A stretch of 24,078 nt of DNA, from contig JBKBQT010000032.1 of assembly GCA_046292445.1 (NCBI GenBank), positions 1 through 24,078 of the forward strand, in the 5' to 3' direction. The notes beneath the pieces were generated by a model, which was not told the origin of the DNA, made no database searches, and saw only the letters and a program-made list of their open reading frames with translations. Positions 6,916-15,731 of the stretch are shown here, one piece after another. Every line of letters starts with the position of its first letter. Within the stretch, counting starts at the first letter, position 1. The DNA is from CALIZF01 sp046292445. GTDB lineage: Bacteria > Pseudomonadota > Alphaproteobacteria > Rhodobacterales > Rhodobacteraceae. A program made the position numbers and the translations under genes.

Positions 6916-7512
6916 TCAGGTGCCCGATCCGGGCGGGGTTGCCGGGGCGGGCGCCGCCGGTGCGGCGCAATCGCCCACCAGCGCCTCGTAGCGGGCGACG
7001 ATCCAGCCCGGCGCATCGTCGGGAATGGCGGCCTCGATCCGTTCCTGGAAGGCGGCAAAGACCCGTGCCGACCGGCTGTCGTCCACCATCGGCACGGTAT
7101 TGGCGGCCACCGCGCGGTCGTAGACGAGGAAGGCGACCGCCACCAGCAGCACCCCGCGCAGCACCCCGAACAGGAACCCGAAGGCCATGTCGATCCCGCC
7201 GATCGCCGAACGCTGCACCATCGCGGCAAAAAGCGGCGTGAACAGCGCCATGATGATGAGGCCGACGGCAAAGACGGTCGCAAAGGCCGCGATGCGCGAC
7301 AGCTCGCACGAGCCGCGCAGGAACTCGCCCACCACCGGCGCCTCGCGGATCAGGGGTTCGGCCTGACCGGCGAAGACAAAGGCAAGCACCGCCGCCCCGA
7401 CCCAGCCGGCGATCGCCAGCACCTCGCGCACCAGCCCCCGGGAATAGGCGAGGATCGCCGACAGCACGATGACGACGGCCACCACCGCGTCGATCAGGGT
7501 AAAGCCTTCCAT
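6916..7512 (-). CDS. cvpA: CvpA family membrane protein
   Basis: A 198-residue inner-membrane protein of the CvpA (colicin V production) family. Four hydrophobic segments are visible at about 5-22, 32-49, 73-95 and 108-131. The family signature AFGFLFGVLRGVLLV (110-124) follows Asp108. After the last segment comes a soluble part with a Pro/Ala-rich tail. The molecular role of the family is not settled; in enterobacteria it is linked to colicin V export, envelope stress and purF co-transcription. ATG at 7512 is chosen because it has GGAG about 7 nt upstream; a TTG 27 bp earlier adds non-family residues. It lies 36 bp after radA on the same strand, so the two are likely co-transcribed. Confidence 0.88.
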   Translation of the reverse strand: MEGFTLIDAVVAVVIVLSAILAYSRGLVREVLAIAGWVGAAVLAFVFAGQAEPLIREAPVVGEFLRGSCELSRIAAFATVFAVGLIIMALFTPLFAAMVQRSAIGGIDMAFGFLFGVLRGVLLVAVAFLVYDRAVAANTVPMVDDSRSARVFAAFQERIEAAIPDDAPGWIVARYEALVGDCAAPAAPAPATPPGSGT

Positions 7513-7548
7513 GCCGTTCTCCGCCTGCCTTGCCTTCAAAGGGGCCCG

Positions 7549-8907
7549 TCAGCCCGCGCCGAACATCTCGCCCGTGACCGCCGCGAGATCGGGCATCGCG
7601 CGCACCCGGATCGTCGCCTGCGGGCCGAGCCGCGTGCCCGCGGGCAGCACGGCCTGGTGGAACCCCAGTTTGGCGGCCTCTTTTAGCCGGTTTTCCGCCT
7701 GTGTCACGGGGCGCAGCGCGCCCGACAGGGACACTTCGCCGAAAAGCACGAGGTCTGGCGGCAAAGCCACATCCTCGCGCGCCGACAGGAGCGCGGCGGC
7801 AATGGCAAGGTCTGCGGCCGGTTCGGTCACCCGCAGCCCGCCGGCGACGTTCAGGAACACGTCGAGCCCGGCGAAGGGGATGCCGCAGCGTGCCTCGAGC
7901 ACGGCAAGGATGGTGGACACGCGGCCCGCGTCGAGCCCGACAACCGTGCGGCGCGGGCTGCCGCCGGGGCAGGGCGCGACGAGCGCCTGCACCTCGGTCA
8001 AAAGCGGCCGCGTGCCCTCGATGCCCGCGAACACCGCCGCCCCGGGCGCGGGCGTGCCGCGTTCTGACAGGAAGAGGGCCGAGGGGTTGGCGACCTCGGC
8101 AAGGCCCGCGCCGGTCATCTCGAACACCCCGATCTCGTCGGCCGGGCCGAAGCGGTTCTTGACCGCGCGAAGGATGCGGAACGGGTGCCCCCGCTCGCCC
8201 TCGAAGTAGAGCACGCAATCGACCATGTGCTCGACCACCCGCGGCCCGGCGATCTGGCCGTCCTTGGTCACATGGCCGACGAGGATCACCGCCACCCCGC
8301 GCCGCTTGGCGAAGGTGACGACATCATGCGCCACCGCCCGCACCTGCGCGACCGAACCGGGCGCGGCCTCGACCGAATCGCTCCAGAGCGTCTGGATCGA
8401 ATCGAGCACGGCAAGGCCGGGGCGTTCGGCGTCGAGCGTGGTCAGGATGTCGCGCAGGTTCGTCTCGGCCCCGAGGCGCACGGGCGCCTGCCCGAGGCCG
8501 AGCCGGGCGGCGCGCATGCGCACCTGTGCCGCCGCCTCCTCGCCCGAGACATAGACGGTCGCCAGCCCCCCCGCGGCAAAGCGCGCGGCGGCCTGCAGCA
8601 GCAGCGTCGATTTCCCGATCCCCGGATCGCCGCCGACCAGCACCGCCGATCCCGGCACGAGGCCGCCGCCCAGCACCCGGTCGAGCTCGCCTAGGCCCGA
8701 GGCGCGGCGCGGCGCCTCGGCCTCGGACGCGGCCAGATCGCCTAGCGCGATGCCCTTGCCGCGCAGGGTGGTGGCCTTGGGCCCGGCGGCGAGGGGCGTT
8801 TCCTCGGCAATCGTGTTCCAGGCGCCGCAGGCATCGCAGCGGCCCGCCCATTTCTGGTGCAGCGCACCGCAGGCGGTGCAGGCGAAACGGGGGGCGGAAC
8901 GGGCCAT
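7549..8907 (-). CDS. radA: DNA repair protein RadA (Sms)
   Basis: RecA-like ATPase that promotes branch migration and processing of recombination intermediates. It has 452 residues from the chosen start. An N-terminal zinc finger uses Cys10, Cys13, Cys24 and Cys27 (CTACG and CDACG). The Walker A motif GDPGIGKST is at 93-101. The RadA-specific KNRFG motif at 250-254 separates it from RecA. The C-terminal part is Lon-protease-like but without protease chemistry, with LDVFLNVAGGLRVTEPAADL as its recognisable core. ATG at 8907 (MARSAPRFACTACG) matches the usual N terminus. ATG at 8919 is a real alternative because a GGGGG run lies a few bases before it; a TTG at 8943 is less likely. It lies between a PqiA-like gene and cvpA. 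Confidence 0.95.
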   Translation of the reverse strand: MARSAPRFACTACGALHQKWAGRCDACGAWNTIAEETPLAAGPKATTLRGKGIALGDLAASEAEAPRRASGLGELDRVLGGGLVPGSAVLVGGDPGIGKSTLLLQAAARFAAGGLATVYVSGEEAAAQVRMRAARLGLGQAPVRLGAETNLRDILTTLDAERPGLAVLDSIQTLWSDSVEAAPGSVAQVRAVAHDVVTFAKRRGVAVILVGHVTKDGQIAGPRVVEHMVDCVLYFEGERGHPFRILRAVKNRFGPADEIGVFEMTGAGLAEVANPSALFLSERGTPAPGAAVFAGIEGTRPLLTEVQALVAPCPGGSPRRTVVGLDAGRVSTILAVLEARCGIPFAGLDVFLNVAGGLRVTEPAADLAIAAALLSAREDVALPPDLVLFGEVSLSGALRPVTQAENRLKEAAKLGFHQAVLPAGTRLGPQATIRVRAMPDLAAVTGEMFGAG

Positions 8908-8946
8908 GCGCGTCGTCATGCCCCCGGCCGCGCCGCGGCGCAAGCC

Positions 8947-9405
8947 TCAGCGCCAGAGCCGCGCGGTCGCCAGCGACAAGACGAGCGAGGCGAGCACGCA
9001 GGCGGTGAAGGCGTAAAGGCCCCAGGCGACCTCGATCCGCGCGAGGCCGACGCCCTTGGCCACCACGATGTAGAGCGCGGCGAGAAACACATCCGCCATC
9101 GCCAGCCGGCCCAGAAGCGTGACCGCGGGCAGGGTGCGCCGGTCGAGCAGGCCCGCGTGCAGCAACGCGAGCGCCAGCGTCTTGAGCATCGGCGCGACGA
9201 TGGCGAGTGCGGTGACCACCAGCGCCAGCACCACATCCGTGCGCCAGAGCGATTGCAGCGCCGAGACAATGGTGATCTCGCGCGCACCGAAGAGCGGCAG
9301 GACACCGGCGCGCATCAGCGGCAGGAACCAGGTGACCGGGAACGCCGCGAGCAGCGCGAGGTTGAGCGCGGCGACCGTGAGCATGAGCGCGCGGCGGGCC
9401 GTCAC
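8947..9405 (-). CDS. Paraquat-inducible protein A (PqiA) family membrane protein
   Basis: A 152-residue inner-membrane protein with four hydrophobic segments (about 8-30, 58-84, 98-117, 127-147). The APMLKTLALALL stretch (71-82) and LGRLAMADVFLAALYIVVAKG (98-118) resemble the repeated PqiA domain, here present once rather than twice as in E. coli PqiA. In E. coli, PqiA partners the MCE protein PqiB in envelope lipid transport; no pqiB lies nearby, so that role is not shown here. The start is a GTG at 9405 without a good SD; ATG at 9384 would shorten the product by seven residues. It ends about 40 bp before the radA start (28 bp if radA begins at 8919) and probably heads the radA-cvpA transcript. 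Confidence 0.75.
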   Translation of the reverse strand: MTARRALMLTVAALNLALLAAFPVTWFLPLMRAGVLPLFGAREITIVSALQSLWRTDVVLALVVTALAIVAPMLKTLALALLHAGLLDRRTLPAVTLLGRLAMADVFLAALYIVVAKGVGLARIEVAWGLYAFTACVLASLVLSLATARLWR

Positions 9406-9595
9406 CTGCGACTGCCGGCGCCTGCGGGACCGCGCGCCCGGCCCTGCCGGCGCAGGGGGGCCGCCTGCCCGCCTCTTGGCTGCGCCAATTCACCCCCCGG
9501 GGAAATTTGCAGGCAGAAGAAAGTGGGGCCGGCGGGCGGGCGCTCTGCACCTGTCCGGCGGGGGTGCGGCGTGGCGGGGGCAGCGGCACGGCGCG
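9406..9595. other. Noncoding gap between mazG and the PqiA-family gene
   Basis: This 190-bp gap holds no plausible gene. It contains a repeat-like element (9493-9523), a small stem CCCTGC/GCAGGG with a CGGC loop (9442-9457), and two direct copies of CTGCCGGCGC (9412-9421 and 9444-9453). The promoter of the PqiA-radA-cvpA transcript should lie here on the minus strand, but I could not identify convincing -35/-10 boxes. Positions 9480-9525 are distinctly AT-richer than the flanks. Confidence 0.5.
9493..9523 (+). repeat. Intergenic repeat-like element, copy B
   Basis: CCCCCCGGGGAAATTTGCAG then GCAGAAGAAAG: a C/G head, an AT-rich core (AAATTT) and a purine tail, the same layout as 3928-3961. Both neighbouring genes are on the minus strand, so this copy lies antisense to any mazG read-through, while copy A is sense to soxG. 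A shared origin is inferred from architecture and partial alignment only. Confidence 0.4.
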
Positions 9596-10435
<840 letters not shown>

Positions 10436-10478
10436 CGGCACCTCCGGTCGGGCCGAGGGTTACGGGGATGCTGCGGCG

Positions 10479-11420
10479 ATGTCCACGGCGGCGGTGGCGG
10501 GATACGGGGCGGTCGGGCGGGCGCTGGTGGCACGGCTGGCCGCGCGCGGGCAGGAGGTGGTGGTGGTGCAGCGGCGCGATCCCGGCCCGCTGCCGAAGGG
10601 GGCGCGGTTCCGCGCCGGCGACGTGGCCGACCCGGCCGCGGCCCGGGCGGCCCTGGGCGATGCGGGCACCTTCGTCTGCGCGGTGGGCGTGCGCTACACC
10701 GGGCGCGATTTCCTGCGCGACTGGCCGCAGGTGACGCAGGCGATGCTCGCGGCCTGTGCGGGGGCGGGGGCGCGGTTCCTGCTCGCCGACAACCTCTACA
10801 TGTATGGACCGCAGACGGCACCCTTGCGCGAGGACATGGCCCTGACCGATTTCGGCGAAAAGCCGCGCGCGCGGGCCGAGGTCACGCGCCTGTGGCAGGC
10901 GGCGCATGCCGCCGGACGGGTGCAGGCGGCGGCGGTGCGGGCGTCGGATTTCTATGGCGCGGATGGCGCGAACAGCCGGATCGCGCATTTCGGGGTGGCG
11001 CGGCTGCTTGCCGGCAAGCCGGCGCTGGCGGTCGATCCGCCCGACCAGCCGCATGATTTCACCTATATCCCCGATTACGCCGCGGCGCTCGAAACCCTGA
11101 TCGACGCCCCCGAGGCGGACTGGGGCCATGCCTGGCATGTGCCCAATGCCACGCCGACGCGGAGCCTGCGGCAGGTGCTGACGATGGCGGCGGGGATCGC
11201 GGGGGTGCCGATGCGGCTGCGGGTCCTGCCCGAAGCGGTGCGGCGGGTGGTCGGGCTCGTCGATCCCATCGTGGCGAGCCTTGGCGAGATGCGGTTCCAG
11301 TGGGACCGGCCCTATCTTGTCGATGCGTCGAAATGGGCGGCGCGGTTCGGCACCGCTGCGACCCCGTTCGAGGACGGGCTTGCCGAAACCGTGGCGGGCT
11401 ATCGCGCGGGCTTGCGCTGA
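10479..11420 (+). CDS. Atypical SDR, NAD-dependent epimerase/dehydratase-like protein
   Basis: A 313-residue extended-SDR-like protein. An N-terminal nucleotide-binding motif AGYGAVGRALV (7-17) is followed by a short Rossmann domain. DNLYMYGP (104-111) and RASDFYGADG (154-163) are typical of epimerase/dehydratase relatives, as is HDFTYIPDYAAALETLI (192-208). The catalytic YxxxK of classical SDRs is not evident; the equivalent region reads FGEKPRARAEV, as in SDR_a-type proteins, so it may bind NAD(P) without standard epimerase chemistry. ATG at 10479 (MSTAAVAGYG) is chosen because it starts directly before the Rossmann strand; the open frame extends back into antisense mazG. The SD is weak. 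It is followed 55 bp later by the M20 hydrolase. Substrate unknown. Confidence 0.78.
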   Translation: MSTAAVAGYGAVGRALVARLAARGQEVVVVQRRDPGPLPKGARFRAGDVADPAAARAALGDAGTFVCAVGVRYTGRDFLRDWPQVTQAMLAACAGAGARFLLADNLYMYGPQTAPLREDMALTDFGEKPRARAEVTRLWQAAHAAGRVQAAAVRASDFYGADGANSRIAHFGVARLLAGKPALAVDPPDQPHDFTYIPDYAAALETLIDAPEADWGHAWHVPNATPTRSLRQVLTMAAGIAGVPMRLRVLPEAVRRVVGLVDPIVASLGEMRFQWDRPYLVDASKWAARFGTAATPFEDGLAETVAGYRAGLR

Positions 11421-11475
11421 GCGTTGCAGGCGCGGCGCGTTCGGGGCAGGGTGGCCGCCAGCACCGGAGGTATCC

Positions 11476-12639
11476 ATGCCCGTCCCCAACCGCATTGCCG
11501 CCATGGCCGACGAGATGTCGGCATGGCGGCGGCACCTGCACGCCCACCCCGAGCTCGGCTTTGCCCTGCCGCGCACCGCCGCCTTCGTGGCCGAGCGGCT
11601 GCGCGCCTTCGGCGTGGACGAGATCCACGAGGGGATCGCCCGGACGGGGATCGTCGCGATCATCCGGGGGCAGGGGACAGGGCCGACGATCGGGCTGCGC
11701 GCCGACATGGACGCCCTGCCCATCCCCGAGGCGACGGGGGCGGTCCATGCCTCGACCGTGCCGGGGGTGATGCATGCCTGCGGGCATGACGGGCATACCG
11801 CGATGCTGCTGGGCGCGGCACAGTATCTGTGCGAGACGCGCGCCTTCCGGGGCCGGGCCGCGCTCATCTTCCAGCCGGCGGAAGAGGACGGGGGCGGCGG
11901 GCAGGTGATGGTGCAGGAGGGCATCATGGACCGCTTTGCCATCACCCAGGTCTACGGCATCCACAATGCGCCGAACCTGCCGCTGGGCAAGTTCATCACC
12001 ACGCCGGGGCCGCTGATGGCGGCGGTCGATACCGCGACGGTGCGCGTCACCGGGCGCGGCGGACATGGCGCGACCCCGCACGAGACGGTCGATCCGCTGC
12101 CCGCGATCCTTGCCATGGCGCAGGCGATGTCCACAATCGTGTCGCGCAACGTCAGCGCGCAGGACGAGCTTGTGGTGTCGGTCACGCAGGTGCATGCCGG
12201 CACTGCATCGAACATCATCCCCGAGACGGGATGGTTCCAGGCGACGATCCGCAGCTTTGCCCCGCATGTGCGCGATCTGGCCGAGGCGCGGTTCCGCGCG
12301 ATCTGCGCCGGGCATGCGGCGGCCTTCGGCGTGACGGCCGAGGTGGAGTATGACCGCGGCTATCCGCCGACCGTCAACCATCCTGCCGAGACCGATTTCG
12401 CCGCCGATGTGGCGCGCGAGATCGTCGGCGACGATCTCGTCGAGGCGCGGGCGGGGCGCGAGATGGGGGCAGAGGATTTCGCCTACATGCTCGAGGCGCG
12501 GCCGGGGGCCTATTTCTTTCTCGGCGCCGGGCCGGGGGCGGGGCTGCACCATGCTGCCTTTGATTTCAACGATGCGATCGCGCCGCTCGGGGCGGCTTTC
12601 TTCGCCCGGCTGGTGGAGCGGGCGCAGCCGCCGGTCTGA
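11476..12639 (+). CDS. M20 family amidohydrolase (hippurate / IAA-amino acid hydrolase type)
   Basis: A 387-residue metallo-amidohydrolase of the M20D group, cytoplasmic, no signal peptide. Metal ligands are visible as Cys102 and His104 (HACGHDGHT), Glu136-Glu137 (QPAEEDGGGG, catalytic base and ligand), His163 (GIHNAP) and a C-terminal His358/His359 (GLHHAAFDF). A dimerisation domain starts near residue 182 (MAAVDTATVRVTGRGGHGA). Relatives cleave N-acyl amino acids such as hippurate or indole-3-acetyl conjugates, or N-acetyl-diaminopimelate; the sequence does not fix the substrate. ATG at 11476 follows GGAGG (11466-11470) by five bases. It is convergent with the cytochrome c gene, with 16 bp between their ends. 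Confidence 0.9.
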   Translation: MPVPNRIAAMADEMSAWRRHLHAHPELGFALPRTAAFVAERLRAFGVDEIHEGIARTGIVAIIRGQGTGPTIGLRADMDALPIPEATGAVHASTVPGVMHACGHDGHTAMLLGAAQYLCETRAFRGRAALIFQPAEEDGGGGQVMVQEGIMDRFAITQVYGIHNAPNLPLGKFITTPGPLMAAVDTATVRVTGRGGHGATPHETVDPLPAILAMAQAMSTIVSRNVSAQDELVVSVTQVHAGTASNIIPETGWFQATIRSFAPHVRDLAEARFRAICAGHAAAFGVTAEVEYDRGYPPTVNHPAETDFAADVAREIVGDDLVEARAGREMGAEDFAYMLEARPGAYFFLGAGPGAGLHHAAFDFNDAIAPLGAAFFARLVERAQPPV

Positions 12640-12655
12640 CCGGGCCGCGGCGCCC

Positions 12656-13078
12656 TCAGTCCCGCTGGATCGTGGCGAGATAGGCGACAAGGTCGGCCAC
12701 CGGTTCGGCGGTCAGGATCGGCTGGCCGCTCGCGCTGCGCAGCGCGGTCGTGCGCCCCTCGAAGAACGGCCCCCAGACCGGCATGGGCGAGCCATGCGCG
12801 ACGAGCGGATCGCGCCCGTCGATGCGGGCCGCGATGCGGAACACCGGGAAGGCATCGCCCCGGCCGAGCGCGGTGAGGTCGGTCGGCTGGAGGATCAGCG
12901 ACGGCGCCAGCGGGCCGTCGCCGCGCGCGCCCTCGCCGTGGCACATCGCGCAATGCCGGGCAAAGAGCGCGGCGCCGCGCGCGGCGTCCGGTTCGGCGCC
13001 GGCAGGGGCCGCCATGGCGAGGGTCGCCGCAGCAGCGGCGGCGGCGGCGAGGCGCAGGCGGATCGCGGGATGAGGCAT
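12656..13078 (-). CDS. Small monoheme cytochrome c, periplasmic
   Basis: A 140-residue class I c-type cytochrome. The N terminus is a signal peptide (arginine, then an Ala-rich core, AGA|EP cleavage near residue 28), so the mature protein is periplasmic. Heme is attached at CAMCH (Cys43, Cys46, His47), and Met99 in GSPMPVWG is the probable sixth ligand. ATG at 13078 has AAGGAG nine bases upstream; the longer frame from 13210 is not supported. No oxidase, dehydrogenase or maturation gene is adjacent, so its redox partner is unknown. It is divergent from the agmatinase gene. Confidence 0.85.
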   Translation of the reverse strand: MPHPAIRLRLAAAAAAAATLAMAAPAGAEPDAARGAALFARHCAMCHGEGARGDGPLAPSLILQPTDLTALGRGDAFPVFRIAARIDGRDPLVAHGSPMPVWGPFFEGRTTALRSASGQPILTAEPVADLVAYLATIQRD

Positions 13079-13168
13079 GACACGGCGCTCCTTGGCTCTG
13101 GCCGAGCCTGCGCCGGATGCGGTGCGGCCGCCTTGATGCAGGTCATGGCCGGGACCGGCGGGCCGCAA

Positions 13169-13197
13169 TGGACTCGACCGCGGGCCGGACCTAGAAC
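13169..13197 (+). promoter_or_regulatory. Candidate promoter of the agmatinase gene
   Basis: TGGACT (13169-13174; 4 of 6) and TAGAAC (13192-13197; 4 of 6) are spaced by 17 bp. The -10 region ACCTAGAACACG shares CTAGAAC with the purF promoter candidate. The start of transcription would fall near 13204, giving a leader of about 27 nt before the ATG at 13231. Confidence 0.35.
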
Positions 13198-13230
13198 ACG
13201 AGGCGCGCAACAGGGCAGGAGGGACGGCGC

Positions 13231-14190
13231 ATGGCGCTGGAGGATGCGAAACGCGAGGTGGACGGGGCCTTCACGCGGCCCGATCCGCGCGGCCTTGCCT
13301 ATGAAAACGTCTTTGCCGGCGCGGTGTCGTTCCTGCGCCGCCGCTATACCAAGGATCTTGCAGGCTACGACCTTGCGGTGACCGGCGTGCCCTTCGATCA
13401 GGCCGTCACCCATCGCCCCGGCACGCGCTTCGGCCCCCGCGCGATCCGCGAGGCAAGCACGCTGATGCCCGGCGATCCGCCCTACGGCTGGGGCTATTCC
13501 CCGCTCAAGGTGCTGGCGGTGGCCGATTACGGCGATGTCGCCTTCGATTACGCCCGGGTGCAGGACACGCCGGAGCTGATCCGGGCGCATGTCGCGGGGA
13601 TCCTTGCCGAGGGTTGCGGCGCGATCGTGCTGGGCGGGGATCACTATGTCACCTTGCCCTCGCTTGAGGCCCATGCCGAGCGGTTCGGGCCGATGGCGGT
13701 GATCCAGTTCGACGCCCATTCCGACCTCTGGCAGGATGACGACCTGACGCGGATCGACCACGGCACGATGATGTACAAGGCCGTGCGGCAGGGCTTCGTC
13801 GATCCGGCCGCCTCGGTGCAGATCGGCATCCGCACGGTGACGGAGGATCACATGGGCATGACCGTGATCGACGCGGCGGCGGTGCATCGCGACGGGGTCG
13901 CGGCGGCGATCGCGCAGGCGCGGGGGGTGGTGGGGACGCGGCCCTGCTACATCACCTTCGACATAGACGCGCTCGATCCGGCCTTTGCCCCCGGCACCGG
14001 CACGCCGGTCTGGGGCGGCCTTGCGTCCTGGCAGGCGGCGGCGCTGCTGCGGGGGCTTGCCGGGATCGACCTGAAGGGCGCGGATGTCTGCGAGGTCTCG
14101 CCGCCCTACGATACCACCGGGGCGACGGCGATCGCCGGGGCGCATGTGGCGATGGACCTGATCGCGCTCTACGGCTGGACGCGCCGATGA
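13231..14190 (+). CDS. speB: Agmatinase-family ureohydrolase
   Basis: A 319-residue Mn-dependent ureohydrolase of the arginase/agmatinase family, which hydrolyses a guanidino group to release urea. Agmatine to putrescine is the standard assignment, but guanidinobutyrate or related substrates are possible, so the symbol is provisional. Metal ligands are visible at His138 (GGDHY), Asp161, His163 and Asp165 (DAHSD), and Asp244 and Asp246 (FDIDALDP). The signature continues as PGTGTPVWGG, and Glu288 lies in CEVSPPYD. ATG at 13231 follows AGGAGGG by seven bases, a strong SD. The stop overlaps the next gene as ATGA. No arginine decarboxylase lies nearby. Confidence 0.82.
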   Translation: MALEDAKREVDGAFTRPDPRGLAYENVFAGAVSFLRRRYTKDLAGYDLAVTGVPFDQAVTHRPGTRFGPRAIREASTLMPGDPPYGWGYSPLKVLAVADYGDVAFDYARVQDTPELIRAHVAGILAEGCGAIVLGGDHYVTLPSLEAHAERFGPMAVIQFDAHSDLWQDDDLTRIDHGTMMYKAVRQGFVDPAASVQIGIRTVTEDHMGMTVIDAAAVHRDGVAAAIAQARGVVGTRPCYITFDIDALDPAFAPGTGTPVWGGLASWQAAALLRGLAGIDLKGADVCEVSPPYDTTGATAIAGAHVAMDLIALYGWTRR

Positions 14191-14633
14191 CCTGGGCGGT
14201 GGTCGGCCGGGTCATCGCCGCGGCGCTGGTGCTCGGCCTCGCCGGGGCGGCGCTCTGGGTGCGGCTGGCGCCCGTCGATGCGGCCGCCTGGCATGTCGAT
14301 CCGCTGACGGCGCCCGATCCGGCGACGCCGAACTTTGCCCGCATCGCGCCGGGCACGATCACCGGCACCGGCCTGGCCGAACGCGCGGCGGCGGCGATGC
14401 TGGCGATGCCGCGCACACGGCTGATTGCGGGCTCGGCCGCGGCGGGCTGGATGACGTTCGAGACCCGCTCGCGCATCGTGGGCTATCCCGATTACACCTC
14501 GATCCGCGTGCTGCCCGATCCGGCGGGGGGCGAGACGCTCGCCGCCCTTGCCCGGTCGCGCTTCGGGGTGAGCGACCTCGGGGTGAACGCCGCCCGCCTT
14601 GCCGCGCTGCGCGCCGCGCTGGCGGGGACTTGA
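14187..14633 (+). CDS. DUF1499 domain protein, membrane-anchored
   Basis: A 148-residue protein of unknown function. One hydrophobic segment at about 5-25 serves as a membrane anchor or uncleaved signal, leaving a C-terminal domain probably in the periplasm. DUF1499 features are GYPDYTSIRV (99-108) and SRFGVSDLGVNAAR (124-137), the latter being the most conserved part of the family. Its ATG overlaps the agmatinase stop (ATGA, 14187-14190), so the two are translationally coupled, which hints at a linked need but not a function. prfA follows 30 bp later. Confidence 0.8.
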   Translation: MTWAVVGRVIAAALVLGLAGAALWVRLAPVDAAAWHVDPLTAPDPATPNFARIAPGTITGTGLAERAAAAMLAMPRTRLIAGSAAAGWMTFETRSRIVGYPDYTSIRVLPDPAGGETLAALARSRFGVSDLGVNAARLAALRAALAGT

Positions 14634-14663
14634 CCGCAAGGCGCGGCCGCGCGAGACGGGCGC

Positions 14664-15731
14664 ATGGTGCAATCCCGCCTTCCCGCCGACCGCCTTGCGC
14701 AGATCGTGGCGCGTTTCGAATACCTCGAGGCGCGGCTGAACGCCGGTGCCCCGCCGGCCGAGATCGCCGAGCTTGCCCGCGAATACGGCGATCTGAAGCC
14801 CGTGGTGGCGACCATCGCGGCCTGGCGTGCGGCGCTGGACGAGCTTGCCGCGGCCGAGGCGATGCAGGACGACCCCGAGATGCGGGCGCTGGCGGAAGAG
14901 GAGGCCGCGCGGCTGCGCGCCGCGATCCCCGCGCTCGAGGATGACCTGCGGCTGGCGCTCCTGCCGCGGGACGCGGCCGATGCGCGGCCCGCCATCCTCG
15001 AGATCCGCCCCGGCACGGGGGGGGAGGAGGCGGCGCTTTTCGCCGGCGACCTTCTGCGCATGTATCAGCGCCACGCCGACCGGCAGGGCTGGTCGGTCGA
15101 GATGCTGGAGTTCCAGCCGACCGAGCTCGGCGGCGTCAAGGAGGCCGTCCTGCGCATCGTGGGCGAGGGGGTTTTCGCCCGGCTCAAGTACGAATCGGGC
15201 GTGCACCGGGTGCAGCGCGTCCCGGCGACCGAGGCCGGCGGGCGCATCCATACCTCGGCCGCCACCGTCGCGGTGCTGCCCGAGGCCGAGGCGGTGGACA
15301 TCGACATCCCCGCCGCCGACATCCGCATCGACACGATGCGGTCCTCGGGCGCGGGCGGGCAGCATGTCAATACCACCGATTCGGCGGTGCGGATCACCCA
15401 TCTGCCGACCGGGATCGTCGTGACATCCTCGGAAAAGAGCCAGCACCAGAACCGCGCCAACGCCATGGCGGTGCTGCGCGCGCGGCTCTACGATCTCGAG
15501 CGCCAGCGCGCCGACAGCGCCCGTGCGGCCGACCGCAAGGCGCAGGTCGGCACGGGCGACCGCAGCGAGCGCATCCGCACCTACAACGTGCCCCAGGGGC
15601 GGCTGACCGACCACCGGATCGGCCTGACGCTCTATCGGCTCGATGCGGTGCTCGACGGCGATCTGGGCGAGGTGATCGACGCGCTTGCCGCCGACGATCA
15701 GGCGCGGCGGCTGGCCGAGTCGGCGGCGTGA
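14664..15731 (+). CDS. prfA: Peptide chain release factor 1
   Basis: Class I release factor that reads UAA and UAG stop codons and triggers peptide release on the ribosome. It has 355 residues, normal length. The stop-recognition tripeptide PAT (187-189, in VQRVPATEAGGR) is the RF1 form, not the SPF of RF2. The catalytic GGQ (231-233, in SSGAGGQHVNTTDSAV) has Gln233 as the PrmC methylation site. HLPTGIVV and QHQNRANAM follow in the same domain. The SD before ATG 14664 is poor. The stop is embedded in the prmC start as GTGA. Confidence 0.96.
   Translation: MVQSRLPADRLAQIVARFEYLEARLNAGAPPAEIAELAREYGDLKPVVATIAAWRAALDELAAAEAMQDDPEMRALAEEEAARLRAAIPALEDDLRLALLPRDAADARPAILEIRPGTGGEEAALFAGDLLRMYQRHADRQGWSVEMLEFQPTELGGVKEAVLRIVGEGVFARLKYESGVHRVQRVPATEAGGRIHTSAATVAVLPEAEAVDIDIPAADIRIDTMRSSGAGGQHVNTTDSAVRITHLPTGIVVTSSEKSQHQNRANAMAVLRARLYDLERQRADSARAADRKAQVGTGDRSERIRTYNVPQGRLTDHRIGLTLYRLDAVLDGDLGEVIDALAADDQARRLAESAA

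Noticed and set aside
5192..6991. A 599-codon plus-strand frame across bioY end and purF
   Set aside because: It runs through the bioY/purF hairpin and opposite purF, with no recognisable protein sequence.
9442..9457. CCCTGC/GCAGGG hairpin as mazG terminator
   Set aside because: It lies about 140 bp past the mazG stop, has no U-tract, and such short GC stems are frequent by chance in this DNA.
12642..12655. GGGC/GCCC stem between the M20 gene and cytochrome c gene
   Set aside because: A 4-bp stem is too short to call a terminator.
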